Assembly: GCA_963781725.1 (NCBI GenBank)
Contig: CAWAGV010000002.1
Location: forward strand, 2,046,001-2,110,000
From: BOG-931 sp963781725
GTDB taxonomy: Bacteria > Pseudomonadota > Alphaproteobacteria > Rhizobiales > Xanthobacteraceae
Length of the DNA: 64,000 nt
Direction of reading: 5' to 3'
Each line of letters starts with the position of its first letter. The stretch's first letter is position 1. The notes beneath the pieces are model-generated. The model did no database searches. It was not told the origin of the DNA and saw nothing but the letters and a program-made list of their open reading frames with translations. Positions 20,758 to 28,728 of the stretch are shown here, one piece after another. A program made the position numbers and the translations under genes.

Positions 20758-21471
20758 ATGCCGCAGGCGGGCGGCGTTGCCGTCGTCATACCGACGTTCA
20801 ATGAGGCGGAGTCGATCGCATCCGTTATCGCCGAGGTGCCGCGTCATCTCGTCGATCGGATCATCGTCGCCGACGGCGGCAGCACCGATGGCACTGCGGA
20901 CAAGGCACGGTCCGCCGGCGCGGAAGTGCTGACTGTCGGCCGCGGTTACGGGCTGGGCTGCCTGAAAGGCGCGCAAGCAGCCGACAATGCCGGCATTGTC
21001 GTTTTCATGGATGGCGATGGCGCCGACGATCCTGCCGCGATGGACGGGCTGGTCGGGCCCCTCCGCTCCGGCGCCTATGATTTCGTGATTGCGTCTCGCG
21101 CTTTGGGCGATCGGGCGCCTGGCAGCATGGCCTGGCATCAGCTTCTGGCCGGCCGGATCGCCGGTTTTCTGACGGGACTGCTCTACGGCGTTCGCTATAC
21201 CGACATGTGCGCCTACCGCGCCATCCGGCGCGATAAGTTGCTTGCGCTCGGCATGTGCGAGCTTACCTACGGCTGGAATCTCGAGATGCAGATGCGTGTC
21301 GCACGCGCCGGATTGCGTGTGCTTGAAGTGCCGGTTTCTTACCGCCGCCGCCTCGGCGGAGAATCCAAGGTCGCGGGAACGTTGGGCGGCTCAATCAAGG
21401 CCGGCCTGAAGATCATCTCGACTTTTGCGCGCGTGGCGATGGAAGCGGCGCCGGCGCGGAGAGCCGGCTAG
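20758..21471 (+). CDS. GT2-family glycosyltransferase (dolichyl-phosphate mannosyltransferase-like)
   Basis: 237 residues. The GT-A signature is clear: VAVVIPTFNEAESI, IIVADGGSTDGTAD, FMDGDGADDP (the DXD-like metal site) and a C-terminal YRRRLGGESKVAGT with the QXXRW-replacing basic loop. It probably moves a sugar from a nucleotide donor to a polyprenyl phosphate or lipid at the membrane. It starts 2 bp after the radical-SAM stop, so it is coupled to it. The membrane protein at 14521 has the layout of an enzyme that would use such lipid-linked sugars; this link is speculative. Confidence 0.88.
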   Translation: MPQAGGVAVVIPTFNEAESIASVIAEVPRHLVDRIIVADGGSTDGTADKARSAGAEVLTVGRGYGLGCLKGAQAADNAGIVVFMDGDGADDPAAMDGLVGPLRSGAYDFVIASRALGDRAPGSMAWHQLLAGRIAGFLTGLLYGVRYTDMCAYRAIRRDKLLALGMCELTYGWNLEMQMRVARAGLRVLEVPVSYRRRLGGESKVAGTLGGSIKAGLKIISTFARVAMEAAPARRAG

Positions 21472-21499
21472 GTTTGGAATTTGAGGTCTCGGCTGGCCG

Positions 21500-22786
21500 C
21501 TAGATCGCGACCTTGTGCAGGAAGCCGTCAACGCTGCCGCGCAAGCTGTCGGCGGCCTTTTCGACCGACCGTGACGCTGCCAGCACCGTATCGGTGGACG
21601 ACTGCATGTCGGCAATTGCCGTGGATACCCGCTGCAGGACCGCAGCCACGGACCGCGTGCCGGCGGCCGCGGTCGCGACGTTGCTGGAAATCTGGCTGGT
21701 CGATGCATGCTGCTGCTCGACCGCCGACGAGATCGCGGACGTGAATTGATCGATTTCCTGCACCCGGCCGCTGATGCTGCCGATGGCGCGCACGGCGCTC
21801 TGTGTCGACGATTGCACTTCGGCAATTTGCGTGGCGATGACGTCGGTGGCTTTCGCAGTTTGCACCGCGAGCGCCTTGACCTCGGAAGCGACCACGGCAA
21901 AGCCCTTGCCGGCAGCGCCGGCGCGCGCCGCCTCGATGGTGGCATTCAGCGCGAGCAGGTTGGTCTGCCCGGCGACGTCGTGAATGAGCTTGATGACGTC
22001 GTCGATCCTTTGCGCCGCCTGCGCCAGGCTCGCGATCTCCTGATTTGTCGATCGCGCTTCCGCCGTCGCCACGCGCACGACTTCGGTCGCGCGTGCGAGC
22101 TGATGATTGATTTCGGCGATGGATTTCGACATTTCGTCCGCCGCCATGGACGCGATTTCGACGCTGCCAAAGGCCTGGTCGGAGGCCCGCACTGCGCCGG
22201 CCGTCTGCGTGGTGGTTTCGTTTGACGTCGCCGAGAGCGCGCTGGCGGTCGACTGCATCGAGGCGACGCCTTCCGCCATGGTCTTCAAAACGCCTTCGAT
22301 GCTTTGGCGAAACCATACGATCGCCTCTTCGACCACGGCGCGCCGCGCTTCCTGTTCGCTCAACAGTGCGCTCTTCAGCTCGGCTTTGCGGCGGGCGGTG
22401 ATGTCGTGGTGCGTTCCGAGCCAGTATCCGGTGCCGGGAATGGCGCGATTGACCACGGCGACCGAGCGGCCATCGGGCAGCTCGGCGACAAAAGACAGTT
22501 CTTTCCCGGCCGCCATATCGTGCAGCAGGTCGGCGCAATATTTTTCCGGATCGCTCGGAAGGTTGCCCGACTTGGCGCGTATCTTGACGAGATCGCTCAG
22601 CTTGACGCCGGGCTTCACGAGATCGCGGGGCAATCCGTAGATCTCGATGTAGCGGTCGTTGCGGACAACGAGGCGTCCGGCGGCGTCGAACATGACGACG
22701 CCTTGCGTCATATTATTGAGTGCCAATTCGACAAGGCGGCTTTTTCTGCCGAACCTGCCGAACAGGCTGGTGAAGCCCCGGAACAT
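21500..22786 (-). CDS. PAS-domain methyl-accepting chemotaxis-like receptor, cytoplasmic
   Basis: About 428 residues with no membrane helix. A PAS domain of the PAS-7 type sits at about 20-130 (NNMTQGVVMFDAAGRLVV, IYGLPRDLVKPG), then a coiled coil and an MCP signalling domain (about 180-425) with the hairpin tip DVAGQTNLLALNATIEAARA. It should signal through CheA/CheW, or act like the many soluble MCPs whose input is unknown. I prefer the start at 22786 (MFRGFTSLFGRF); a TTG at 22834 in the same frame would add 16 residues. Neither start has a strong ribosome site. Confidence 0.88.
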   Translation of the reverse strand: MFRGFTSLFGRFGRKSRLVELALNNMTQGVVMFDAAGRLVVRNDRYIEIYGLPRDLVKPGVKLSDLVKIRAKSGNLPSDPEKYCADLLHDMAAGKELSFVAELPDGRSVAVVNRAIPGTGYWLGTHHDITARRKAELKSALLSEQEARRAVVEEAIVWFRQSIEGVLKTMAEGVASMQSTASALSATSNETTTQTAGAVRASDQAFGSVEIASMAADEMSKSIAEINHQLARATEVVRVATAEARSTNQEIASLAQAAQRIDDVIKLIHDVAGQTNLLALNATIEAARAGAAGKGFAVVASEVKALAVQTAKATDVIATQIAEVQSSTQSAVRAIGSISGRVQEIDQFTSAISSAVEQQHASTSQISSNVATAAAGTRSVAAVLQRVSTAIADMQSSTDTVLAASRSVEKAADSLRGSVDGFLHKVAI

Positions 22787-22929
22787 CACGCAGCCGCCGA
22801 TCGGATAGCGAAGCGCACAGTAGGTATCCAACAAGCATTTACGGGCCGTTAATCAAAGGCTGCGGCGCGGATTAGCGGCAGTGGGCCGCCCCCCGCGGGG
22901 CGGGCCCCAAACGGCCAGTTCCCGTTCGT

Positions 22930-24222
22930 TTAGGACGGCAGGATATGCTTGTCCGGGTCGAGCCAGAACGCCCAGACCGCGGAGCCGGCGACCAAAAGAC
23001 CGGCGGCCACCATGAACGGCGCCTGCCAGTTGCCGCTCTGCGCCAGCGCGCCGAACACGATGGGCGAAATGGCGCCGCCGAAATTGCCCGCCATGTTCAT
23101 CATGCCGGACACCGTTCCGGAGTATTTGCCGCCGGTATCCATCGGCACCGCCCACGACGGGCCGATGGTGAATTCGAGAAAGAACATCGAGGCGGTCAGA
23201 CCGAACACCGCGACATAGGCATCTTCGGTCAAGGCCGCCGGCACGATGCAGATGGCGCAGCCCAGCAGGCCGACGATCGCAACGACGCGGCGGCCGATTT
23301 TTGCGCTGCCGGTTTTCTTCAGCAGCCAGTCGGTTGCGACGCCGCCGACGGTGTCGCCGATGACGCCGGCAAACAGCGGCAGTGACGCGTAGATGCCGAC
23401 CTTGATCAGCGTGAAATGCCGCGCCTCGATCAGATAGGACGGCAGCCAGCTCAGGAAGATCCACAGGCAATACACATAGGTGAAGTAAGCGCACATGATC
23501 GCCCACATGTTCGGCGAGCGGATCAGCGTCATCCACGGCACGCTGGTCTGTTTATCCATCGGAGGCGGCTTGATCGCGCCATTGGCGTCGAGACCGCGGA
23601 TGCTCTCGAGCTCCGCCTTGTTCACCAGAGGATGCTCTTCAGGAAGATTGCGATAGGTCAGCGCCCACCACAGCGACCACAGGATGCCGACCGCGCCGCA
23701 GACGTAGAACACCGGACGCCAGCCAAACTGGCTCATGATCAGCACCACGATGGGCGGCGCGATCGCGGCGCCAAATCGGCTGGCGCTGTGCGTCACGCCC
23801 TGCACCAGGCCGCGCTCGCGTTGCGGATACCAGAGCTGCATCGCGCGGGTCGCGCCGGGAAAGGCGCCGGCTTCGCCGATGCCGAACAGGAAACGCGCGA
23901 CGATGAACGATGTCGCGCTGAACGCGGCGGCGGTTGCGGCGGTCATGATTGACCAGTAGCCGACCACGCCGGTGAGCACGCCACGGGCGCCGAAGCGGTC
24001 GCTCAACCAGCCGCCGGGAACCTGGAACAGCGCGTAAGCCCAGACAAAGGCACTGAAGATGACGCCCATCGTGACTTTGTCGAAGCCGAATTCCTTGCTG
24101 ATCTCGGGCGCTGCGGTCGAAATGTTGACCCGGTCCAGATAGGTGATGAGATACATCACGCTGATCAACAAAAGCACATACCATCGGCCGCGGCTCGGTT
24201 GCGCTGATGCCGGTTCCGCCAT
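22930..24222 (-). CDS. MFS transporter, ACS-type anion:cation symporter
   Basis: 430 residues with 12 predicted membrane segments. RGRWYVLLLISVMYLITY, then LDRVNISTAAPEISKEFG, and the loop motif GGWLSDRFGARGVLTG are characteristic of the anion:cation symporter branch (hexuronate, glucarate, phthalate and tartrate permeases). A gggaggga ribosome site sits before the ATG at 24222. The neighbours give no clue to substrate; an organic acid is likely from the family. Confidence 0.9.
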   Translation of the reverse strand: MAEPASAQPSRGRWYVLLLISVMYLITYLDRVNISTAAPEISKEFGFDKVTMGVIFSAFVWAYALFQVPGGWLSDRFGARGVLTGVVGYWSIMTAATAAAFSATSFIVARFLFGIGEAGAFPGATRAMQLWYPQRERGLVQGVTHSASRFGAAIAPPIVVLIMSQFGWRPVFYVCGAVGILWSLWWALTYRNLPEEHPLVNKAELESIRGLDANGAIKPPPMDKQTSVPWMTLIRSPNMWAIMCAYFTYVYCLWIFLSWLPSYLIEARHFTLIKVGIYASLPLFAGVIGDTVGGVATDWLLKKTGSAKIGRRVVAIVGLLGCAICIVPAALTEDAYVAVFGLTASMFFLEFTIGPSWAVPMDTGGKYSGTVSGMMNMAGNFGGAISPIVFGALAQSGNWQAPFMVAAGLLVAGSAVWAFWLDPDKHILPS

Positions 24223-24423
24223 GATTTCCCTCCCCTATCCGGATCGCGCTGGTGCCGTGCGCGAAATCCGCCGGCGGCAAGGTGCCTCTTTCTTGCGGGA
24301 CCGGCAAGTGAACGGGGTGACGCGGCCCAGTGCGGTGGATTTGAGTTTTGCCATTCAGCCCGCCGCCGGCGTGAAGCCGGTTTCCATCCGATGCGCTATA
24401 GTGCGGTCAACCGGGTTGGGTGC

Positions 24424-24810
24424 ATGATCAAGCGCTACAGCGACCACGCCGCCAACGAGCGGACCTTTCTCGCCTGGGTCCGCACCGCCATCGCGGTCAT
24501 GGCGTTCGGCTTTGTCATCGAACGGTTCGATCTTTTCTTGCAGGCCATGGCGCCGCAGATGCCCGGCAAACAGCTCTCGGCGCACAGCCAGTGGTTCGCC
24601 AATGTCGCCGGCCTGGCGTTCATCGTGCTCGGCGTTGCCATGATCGTTCTCGCCGGCGTCCGCTTTGTGAAAAGCGCTAAAGACATCGAGCGCGCCACCG
24701 ACGTACCAGGCCCTGGCGAACGTTTTGATCTGGCGTTGGCGGCGCTGATCGGGCTGTTGGGCATAGCGCTGTTTCTTTACATGTCGCACGCCGTCCTGCC
24801 TGCGATCTGA
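24424..24810 (+). CDS. DUF202 (YidH-like) small membrane protein
   Basis: 128 residues. DHAANERTFLAWVRTAIAVM is the DUF202 hallmark, followed by three hydrophobic helices (about 16-35, 60-85, 105-125). Family members are inner-membrane proteins of unknown function, often near transporters or stress genes. I chose ATG 24424 (MIKRYSDHAANERT) because the DUF202 domain begins there; the frame is open 11 codons upstream to 24391. Confidence 0.85.
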   Translation: MIKRYSDHAANERTFLAWVRTAIAVMAFGFVIERFDLFLQAMAPQMPGKQLSAHSQWFANVAGLAFIVLGVAMIVLAGVRFVKSAKDIERATDVPGPGERFDLALAALIGLLGIALFLYMSHAVLPAI

Positions 24811-24966
24811 CCTGTTATTTGCCCGTCACTTGCGCGGCTGCGGTGCTTGCGCTAAACGCCCGCTCGTGCGCGAACGGCGCACCGTAAGCGTTCACGTCAC
24901 CCAACGCGCCATGCGACCGCCGGCGGCAAATCCGCACCGGCCTCGCCATGCGTTGGGAGCAAAGAC

Positions 24967-26175
24967 GTGGTTCGATTTCTCAAGAGTTTCACGTCCGCCA
25001 TCGGTACATTCATTCGCGCGCCCGGTGCGGCGCGCGTCGGCATGTTCCTGTTCTTCGCGGCAGCGGTGGCTGATGGCATTCTGATGCCGTTCTTCGCCCT
25101 GTGGGCGTACAAGATCGCCCACATTCCGATCGAGCTCATCGGGTTGCTGCTCGGCTGCTACGCGGGCGGCGAGTTGCTGGCGACGCCGTTCGTCGGCGGT
25201 ATCGCCGACCGGGTGGGGCGGCGGCCGGTGCTCCTGATCTCGACCTGCGGCGTCGGCTGCGGCTTCATTCTTCTGTATCTGGTGCAGGGCGCGCTCGCCG
25301 TGGCGGCAGCCTTGCTTGTCATCGGCGTGTTCGAAAGCGTGTTGCATCCGACCGCTTCGACCGTCATTGCCGACGTCGTTCCGGCCGAAACGCGGCGCGA
25401 GCATTTTGCCGCGCGGCGGGTGATGTCGAGCGCCGGCGGCATGGCCGGCCCGGCGCTCGGCGCGCTGTTGGCGCTGCTTGGTCTGGTTTTCCTCGGCGCC
25501 GGGCTGACGATCCTGGTCGGCGCGCTGGCCGTCGCACTGTTTCTGGCCGAGACACGTCCGGCGGATGCGGAACCTGAGGACGACGACGAAGAGTCCTTGC
25601 TTGTCCTCACCGCCGTGTTTCGCGACTCCCGCCTGGCCGGGCTGATCATTCCGGTCGCGCTGCTGGAGATCGCCGCCAGCTGGATTGCGTCGATCACGCC
25701 GCTTTATGCCGATGCCGGCGGGACGCTGACGGCATCGGGAATCGGGCTGCTGTTCACTTATGCAGGCGCGCTTGGCGTGATCCTGCAAATGCCGATCACG
25801 CAGGCAACCGAGCGGATGAGCGGGTTCTCTATCGTGTTATGGAGCGGCGCGGTCCAGGCTCTGGCCTTCGTCTGCTTGCTTGTTTCACCGGCGCTGCCGC
25901 TTCTGGTGGCGGCCGTGACATTCTTGACGCTGGCGGGAATGCTGTCCGGTCCTCTGGTGCAGACCATCGTCGCGGAACTTGCGCCGCGCAGCGGCCAGGC
26001 GACGTATCAGGCGGCCTTCGGCATCGTGAATGATCTTAAAGACGCAGCAGGGCCGGCGATCGGAACCTGGCTGTTTACTCTGTCGGCCATGCTGCCGTGG
26101 GGCGCCGGCGCCATCGTATCGATCGCTGCGTCGCTCGGTCTGGCCGCGGCGGCGCGCCGGCATGAAAGCGGCTAG
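24967..26175 (+). CDS. MFS transporter, drug-efflux/TCR-Tet-like
   Basis: 402 residues, 12 likely membrane segments. The loop between helices 2 and 3 is GGIADRVGRRPVLLIS, the classic MFS signature, and helix 5 has a GPALGALLALLGLVF motif typical of 12-TM drug-proton antiporters. The start is GTG 24967 after gggagc. It converges on the secreted protein at 26180. Efflux of a small hydrophobic compound is the family expectation; no substrate is visible. Confidence 0.88.
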   Translation: MVRFLKSFTSAIGTFIRAPGAARVGMFLFFAAAVADGILMPFFALWAYKIAHIPIELIGLLLGCYAGGELLATPFVGGIADRVGRRPVLLISTCGVGCGFILLYLVQGALAVAAALLVIGVFESVLHPTASTVIADVVPAETRREHFAARRVMSSAGGMAGPALGALLALLGLVFLGAGLTILVGALAVALFLAETRPADAEPEDDDEESLLVLTAVFRDSRLAGLIIPVALLEIAASWIASITPLYADAGGTLTASGIGLLFTYAGALGVILQMPITQATERMSGFSIVLWSGAVQALAFVCLLVSPALPLLVAAVTFLTLAGMLSGPLVQTIVAELAPRSGQATYQAAFGIVNDLKDAAGPAIGTWLFTLSAMLPWGAGAIVSIAASLGLAAAARRHESG

Positions 26176-26179
26176 GCGA

Positions 26180-27349
26180 TCATCGGGGGAACGACGCGGC
26201 GAGATCCTTCGCGCCCTGCTTCTGGATCTGTACGTCCATCTCGGCGTTAGTGCCCGCGATCAGCCTGGCCACGGTGTTGTTGCGCTGCGCGACCGGATTT
26301 TCCTGATAGCCGCTTTCCTGGAAGAAGTTCGACGTCGGCACCTTGTCGCGCCACTCCTGTGGCATGCTCACCATGTCGAAGCCGCTGCCGTCGCCGGTCA
26401 GGTTCATCATCTCGAGTTCCGCGGCGGTCAGCGTCGTGGTGTAACCCTTGGTGCGCGCGAACAGCACCGACATCATCAGCTTTTGCGTTTGCAGCATTGG
26501 GCCGACGTCGATGTCGAGATTCATGGCGTGGGTAGCGAGGCCCTTTTGCGTGCCGGCAAGCACGCCATGCTGGCCCCAGTCGTCGGGAACGGATTTTGCG
26601 AATGCCACCATCCGCTGCAGGACGCCGATCTTGGTCGCGAAGGCCGGCTGCTCCGCCGCTGGCAGCCGCGACGCCTTGGCCTCCAAGGTCCTGATGAAGG
26701 GTGTGCCGGCTTCGGCCATCAGTTCGACGGTATTGGTGGTGAGCAACTGGTTGTAGCCAAGCGCCGTCGATATCGCGCGGGCATTCGGATTGTATTCAAG
26801 CCCGGCCTGAACGTCGTACAGGCCGTTGCTGCTTGCCTCAAAACCATAGACGCGCACTGCCTGGTCCCGCGTCAGACCCGCAGCCGACGCGGCACGCGCG
26901 TAGGCGCGTTTGAATTCAAGCTCGCTGGCGGGCCGTTGCGGCGCGAAATTGAATTGGTCCTTGGCGGCCGCCAGAAAATCCGCCACCACCGGCACGTAGG
27001 CGCGCGGCGGCTTTTCGTGCGGCGCTTCGGGATTCACCGGCCGCGGCGGCCCGGTATATTTCGGCGGCTGGGTCAGGACGTAATCGTCGAGCGCGACGGC
27101 CTCGCCATGGGCGCGCTTCGATGTGCGGAGCGAACGCTTCTGTGAAATGTCTTTCCAATAGGCGTGATCGACCGTGGCAAAAGCTTCACGCGCCTGGAGA
27201 TAAACGGCCAGGGCGCGCTTGTAGGCGGCGATCGCTTCCGGACTGGCTTGTGTCGTCGCCGATTGCGCGATCGCCGTCAGCGAGGAACCGCACGCGCACC
27301 AGAGAAAGACCGACGCAGCCAACAGGAGTTCGTAGCGCCGCTGTGCCAT
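26180..27349 (-). CDS. Secreted protein of unknown function
   Basis: About 389 residues. I start it at ATG 27349 (MAQRRYELLLAASVFLWCAC) because this gives a normal signal peptide cut near AIAQS; the frame is open upstream to 27415. The mature part opens with a helical segment (AYKRALAVYLQAREAF), then a Pro-rich loop (PPKYTGPPRPVNPEAP) and a globular alpha-helical region with YGFEASSNGLYDVQAGLEY, where the Glu after YGF could be catalytic as in lysozyme-like folds. That last point is only a guess. It is the last backbone gene before the island. Confidence 0.7.
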   Translation of the reverse strand: MAQRRYELLLAASVFLWCACGSSLTAIAQSATTQASPEAIAAYKRALAVYLQAREAFATVDHAYWKDISQKRSLRTSKRAHGEAVALDDYVLTQPPKYTGPPRPVNPEAPHEKPPRAYVPVVADFLAAAKDQFNFAPQRPASELEFKRAYARAASAAGLTRDQAVRVYGFEASSNGLYDVQAGLEYNPNARAISTALGYNQLLTTNTVELMAEAGTPFIRTLEAKASRLPAAEQPAFATKIGVLQRMVAFAKSVPDDWGQHGVLAGTQKGLATHAMNLDIDVGPMLQTQKLMMSVLFARTKGYTTTLTAAELEMMNLTGDGSGFDMVSMPQEWRDKVPTSNFFQESGYQENPVAQRNNTVARLIAGTNAEMDVQIQKQGAKDLAASFPR

Positions 27350-27742
27350 CGTTCGGTGCCGGATAATAAAGTGGTGCCAGGGGCGGAATTGAACTGTCGA
27401 AACAAGCCCTTCCACCGCATAACAGATTCGCGCGCAAGATAGCGCGCTATACTCAGCCGTATACTCAAAAATTCTGCCTGCTTCGGGAATTGAACCACGG
27501 ACAATTCGGAGATGATTTAGAAGGTCTCCTTTCCTAATACAGACACTTAAATTGTGCGTGGTGACACATAGTCACCGATAGTGCCCATTTTTGTTGACCT
27601 TATATTGGGCATCGGACTCACATGGATGAGCAACGAGATACCTAGTGACCTCCATATTTCTTGTCAGTTGCTCCCGATTTCATCTCGTCCAGTTTGGTGG
27701 AGACCGCTACGCTCGCGTATCCTTCAGGGCGCAAAAATGGTG
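27350..27742. other. Gap at the island's left edge
   Basis: 393 bases with no believable gene. It contains two tRNA T-arm-like blocks (listed separately), a short palindromic patch (cgcgcaagatagcgcg near 27431), and then sequence whose composition becomes visibly more AT-rich. The gene style changes here from chromosomal metabolism to defence genes, so this is the probable junction of an integrated element. Confidence 0.5.
27372..27400 (-). repeat. Degenerate tRNA 3'-end, possible attachment site (attL)
   Basis: Read on the minus strand, this block ends gttcaattccgcccctggc followed by acca: a T-loop GTTCAATTC, a 3' acceptor-like strand and a CCA end. The T-stem has two mismatches and one base is missing before the CCA, and no matching 5' acceptor, D-arm or anticodon arm lies upstream, so this is not a functional tRNA. 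A second T-arm-like block (ggttcaattcccg on the minus strand) lies at 27484-27500. Integrative elements often leave such tRNA 3' fragments at one end. The partner site would lie beyond the right edge. Confidence 0.35.
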
Positions 27743-28711
27743 TTAGGCTTTAATTGCCAATCTCCAACATGCATTCCACGAATGCCGCGCCTCAGCTTTC
27801 AAGTATTTTGATATTGGATTGAGAACGCTTTTTTGCTCATCACCATCAACCGTCTCGTAACTGGCGGTTTCTCCTTTGAGCACAAGCTCTAATCGAAGAC
27901 GGTCAATCAATGTATCGATCTTTGATTTCGTTGTATTGTCTTTCCGATCAACAAATAGAAAGTACGTTTCATCCGCACAAGCTCTCTTCATCGCGCGCAT
28001 CACGCGCCGCAGCGGAGCCAATTCAAATATTTCGGAGACCATAAAATTGAAGATAAACACGTCCTGCTTCTTGAACAACGAAGGTAAATTGCCAAATGCA
28101 TCAACATTGGTTACGTCTAGCGGATGTGTAAATACGTTAAATCGTGCAGGCCATTTTGTTTTTTTGCCAAACTCCGCCTTGTACAGCCGACCAATCTCAC
28201 TCCTCACCGCGTTAATGTTCTCGCTCCATGAACCGACCCTATCTACAAGGGCAATCTCTACTTCGACCTGATCGAAGTTTCCGCCTGTGTCTTCTTCTTT
28301 CAACTTGGCGAAGTGCTTGGCTAACGCAATCAGCTCAGTTCCCGGGCCACCCCCAAAAGTCAGAATTGACAAATCACTCTGGCGCATCTTGTCAGCGAAT
28401 TTTCTGCTTTTCGCCTCACACTTCCCCAAAACAGATTCAAGGCAGTTCGCATGTACCGCCACATGAGCATAGATATAAGCCCACCGACACAGGGGATCTT
28501 CATAAGCTATAGTCGGTCTCTTCCCAGCGAACCACTCCGCGCTCATCGTCTTCAAATAATTATCTGCTATGTCTAGCGCTTGCCTTCCACTCAAGTTTCG
28601 CGAAGTGGCTATCTCGCCGATTGACGAAGCAAGAAGGCTCTTGACAATTTCATAGTACATTGGTCCCCCGATGGTTTCGGTCAAATCGGACTTACTTGTC
28701 CCAGTGGCCAT
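27743..28711 (-). CDS. Methyltransferase-like protein paired with the GTPase
   Basis: 322 residues. A Rossmann-type SAM-binding motif I is clear (LSILTFGGGPGTELIAL near residue 115), followed by a second strand ending in an acid (VEIALVDRVGSW) and a post-motif segment (DVFIFNFMVSEIFELAP). The N-terminal 100 residues are helical (LCRWAYIYAHVAVHANCLES). It starts 17 bp after the GTPase stop, on the same strand, so the two are one operon under the LexA-flanked promoter at 31.0 kb. I do not recognise a named family; the target of methylation is unknown, and a non-catalytic SAM sensor is possible. It is AT-richer than the backbone. Confidence 0.75.
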   Translation of the reverse strand: MATGTSKSDLTETIGGPMYYEIVKSLLASSIGEIATSRNLSGRQALDIADNYLKTMSAEWFAGKRPTIAYEDPLCRWAYIYAHVAVHANCLESVLGKCEAKSRKFADKMRQSDLSILTFGGGPGTELIALAKHFAKLKEEDTGGNFDQVEVEIALVDRVGSWSENINAVRSEIGRLYKAEFGKKTKWPARFNVFTHPLDVTNVDAFGNLPSLFKKQDVFIFNFMVSEIFELAPLRRVMRAMKRACADETYFLFVDRKDNTTKSKIDTLIDRLRLELVLKGETASYETVDGDEQKSVLNPISKYLKAEARHSWNACWRLAIKA

Positions 28712-28728
28712 CCTGCCCGCAGTGCCAT

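Noticed and set aside
27372..27455. Functional tRNA gene on the minus strand
   Set aside because: T-stem mismatched, no matching acceptor 5' strand, no anticodon arm; only a 3'-end fragment is supported.
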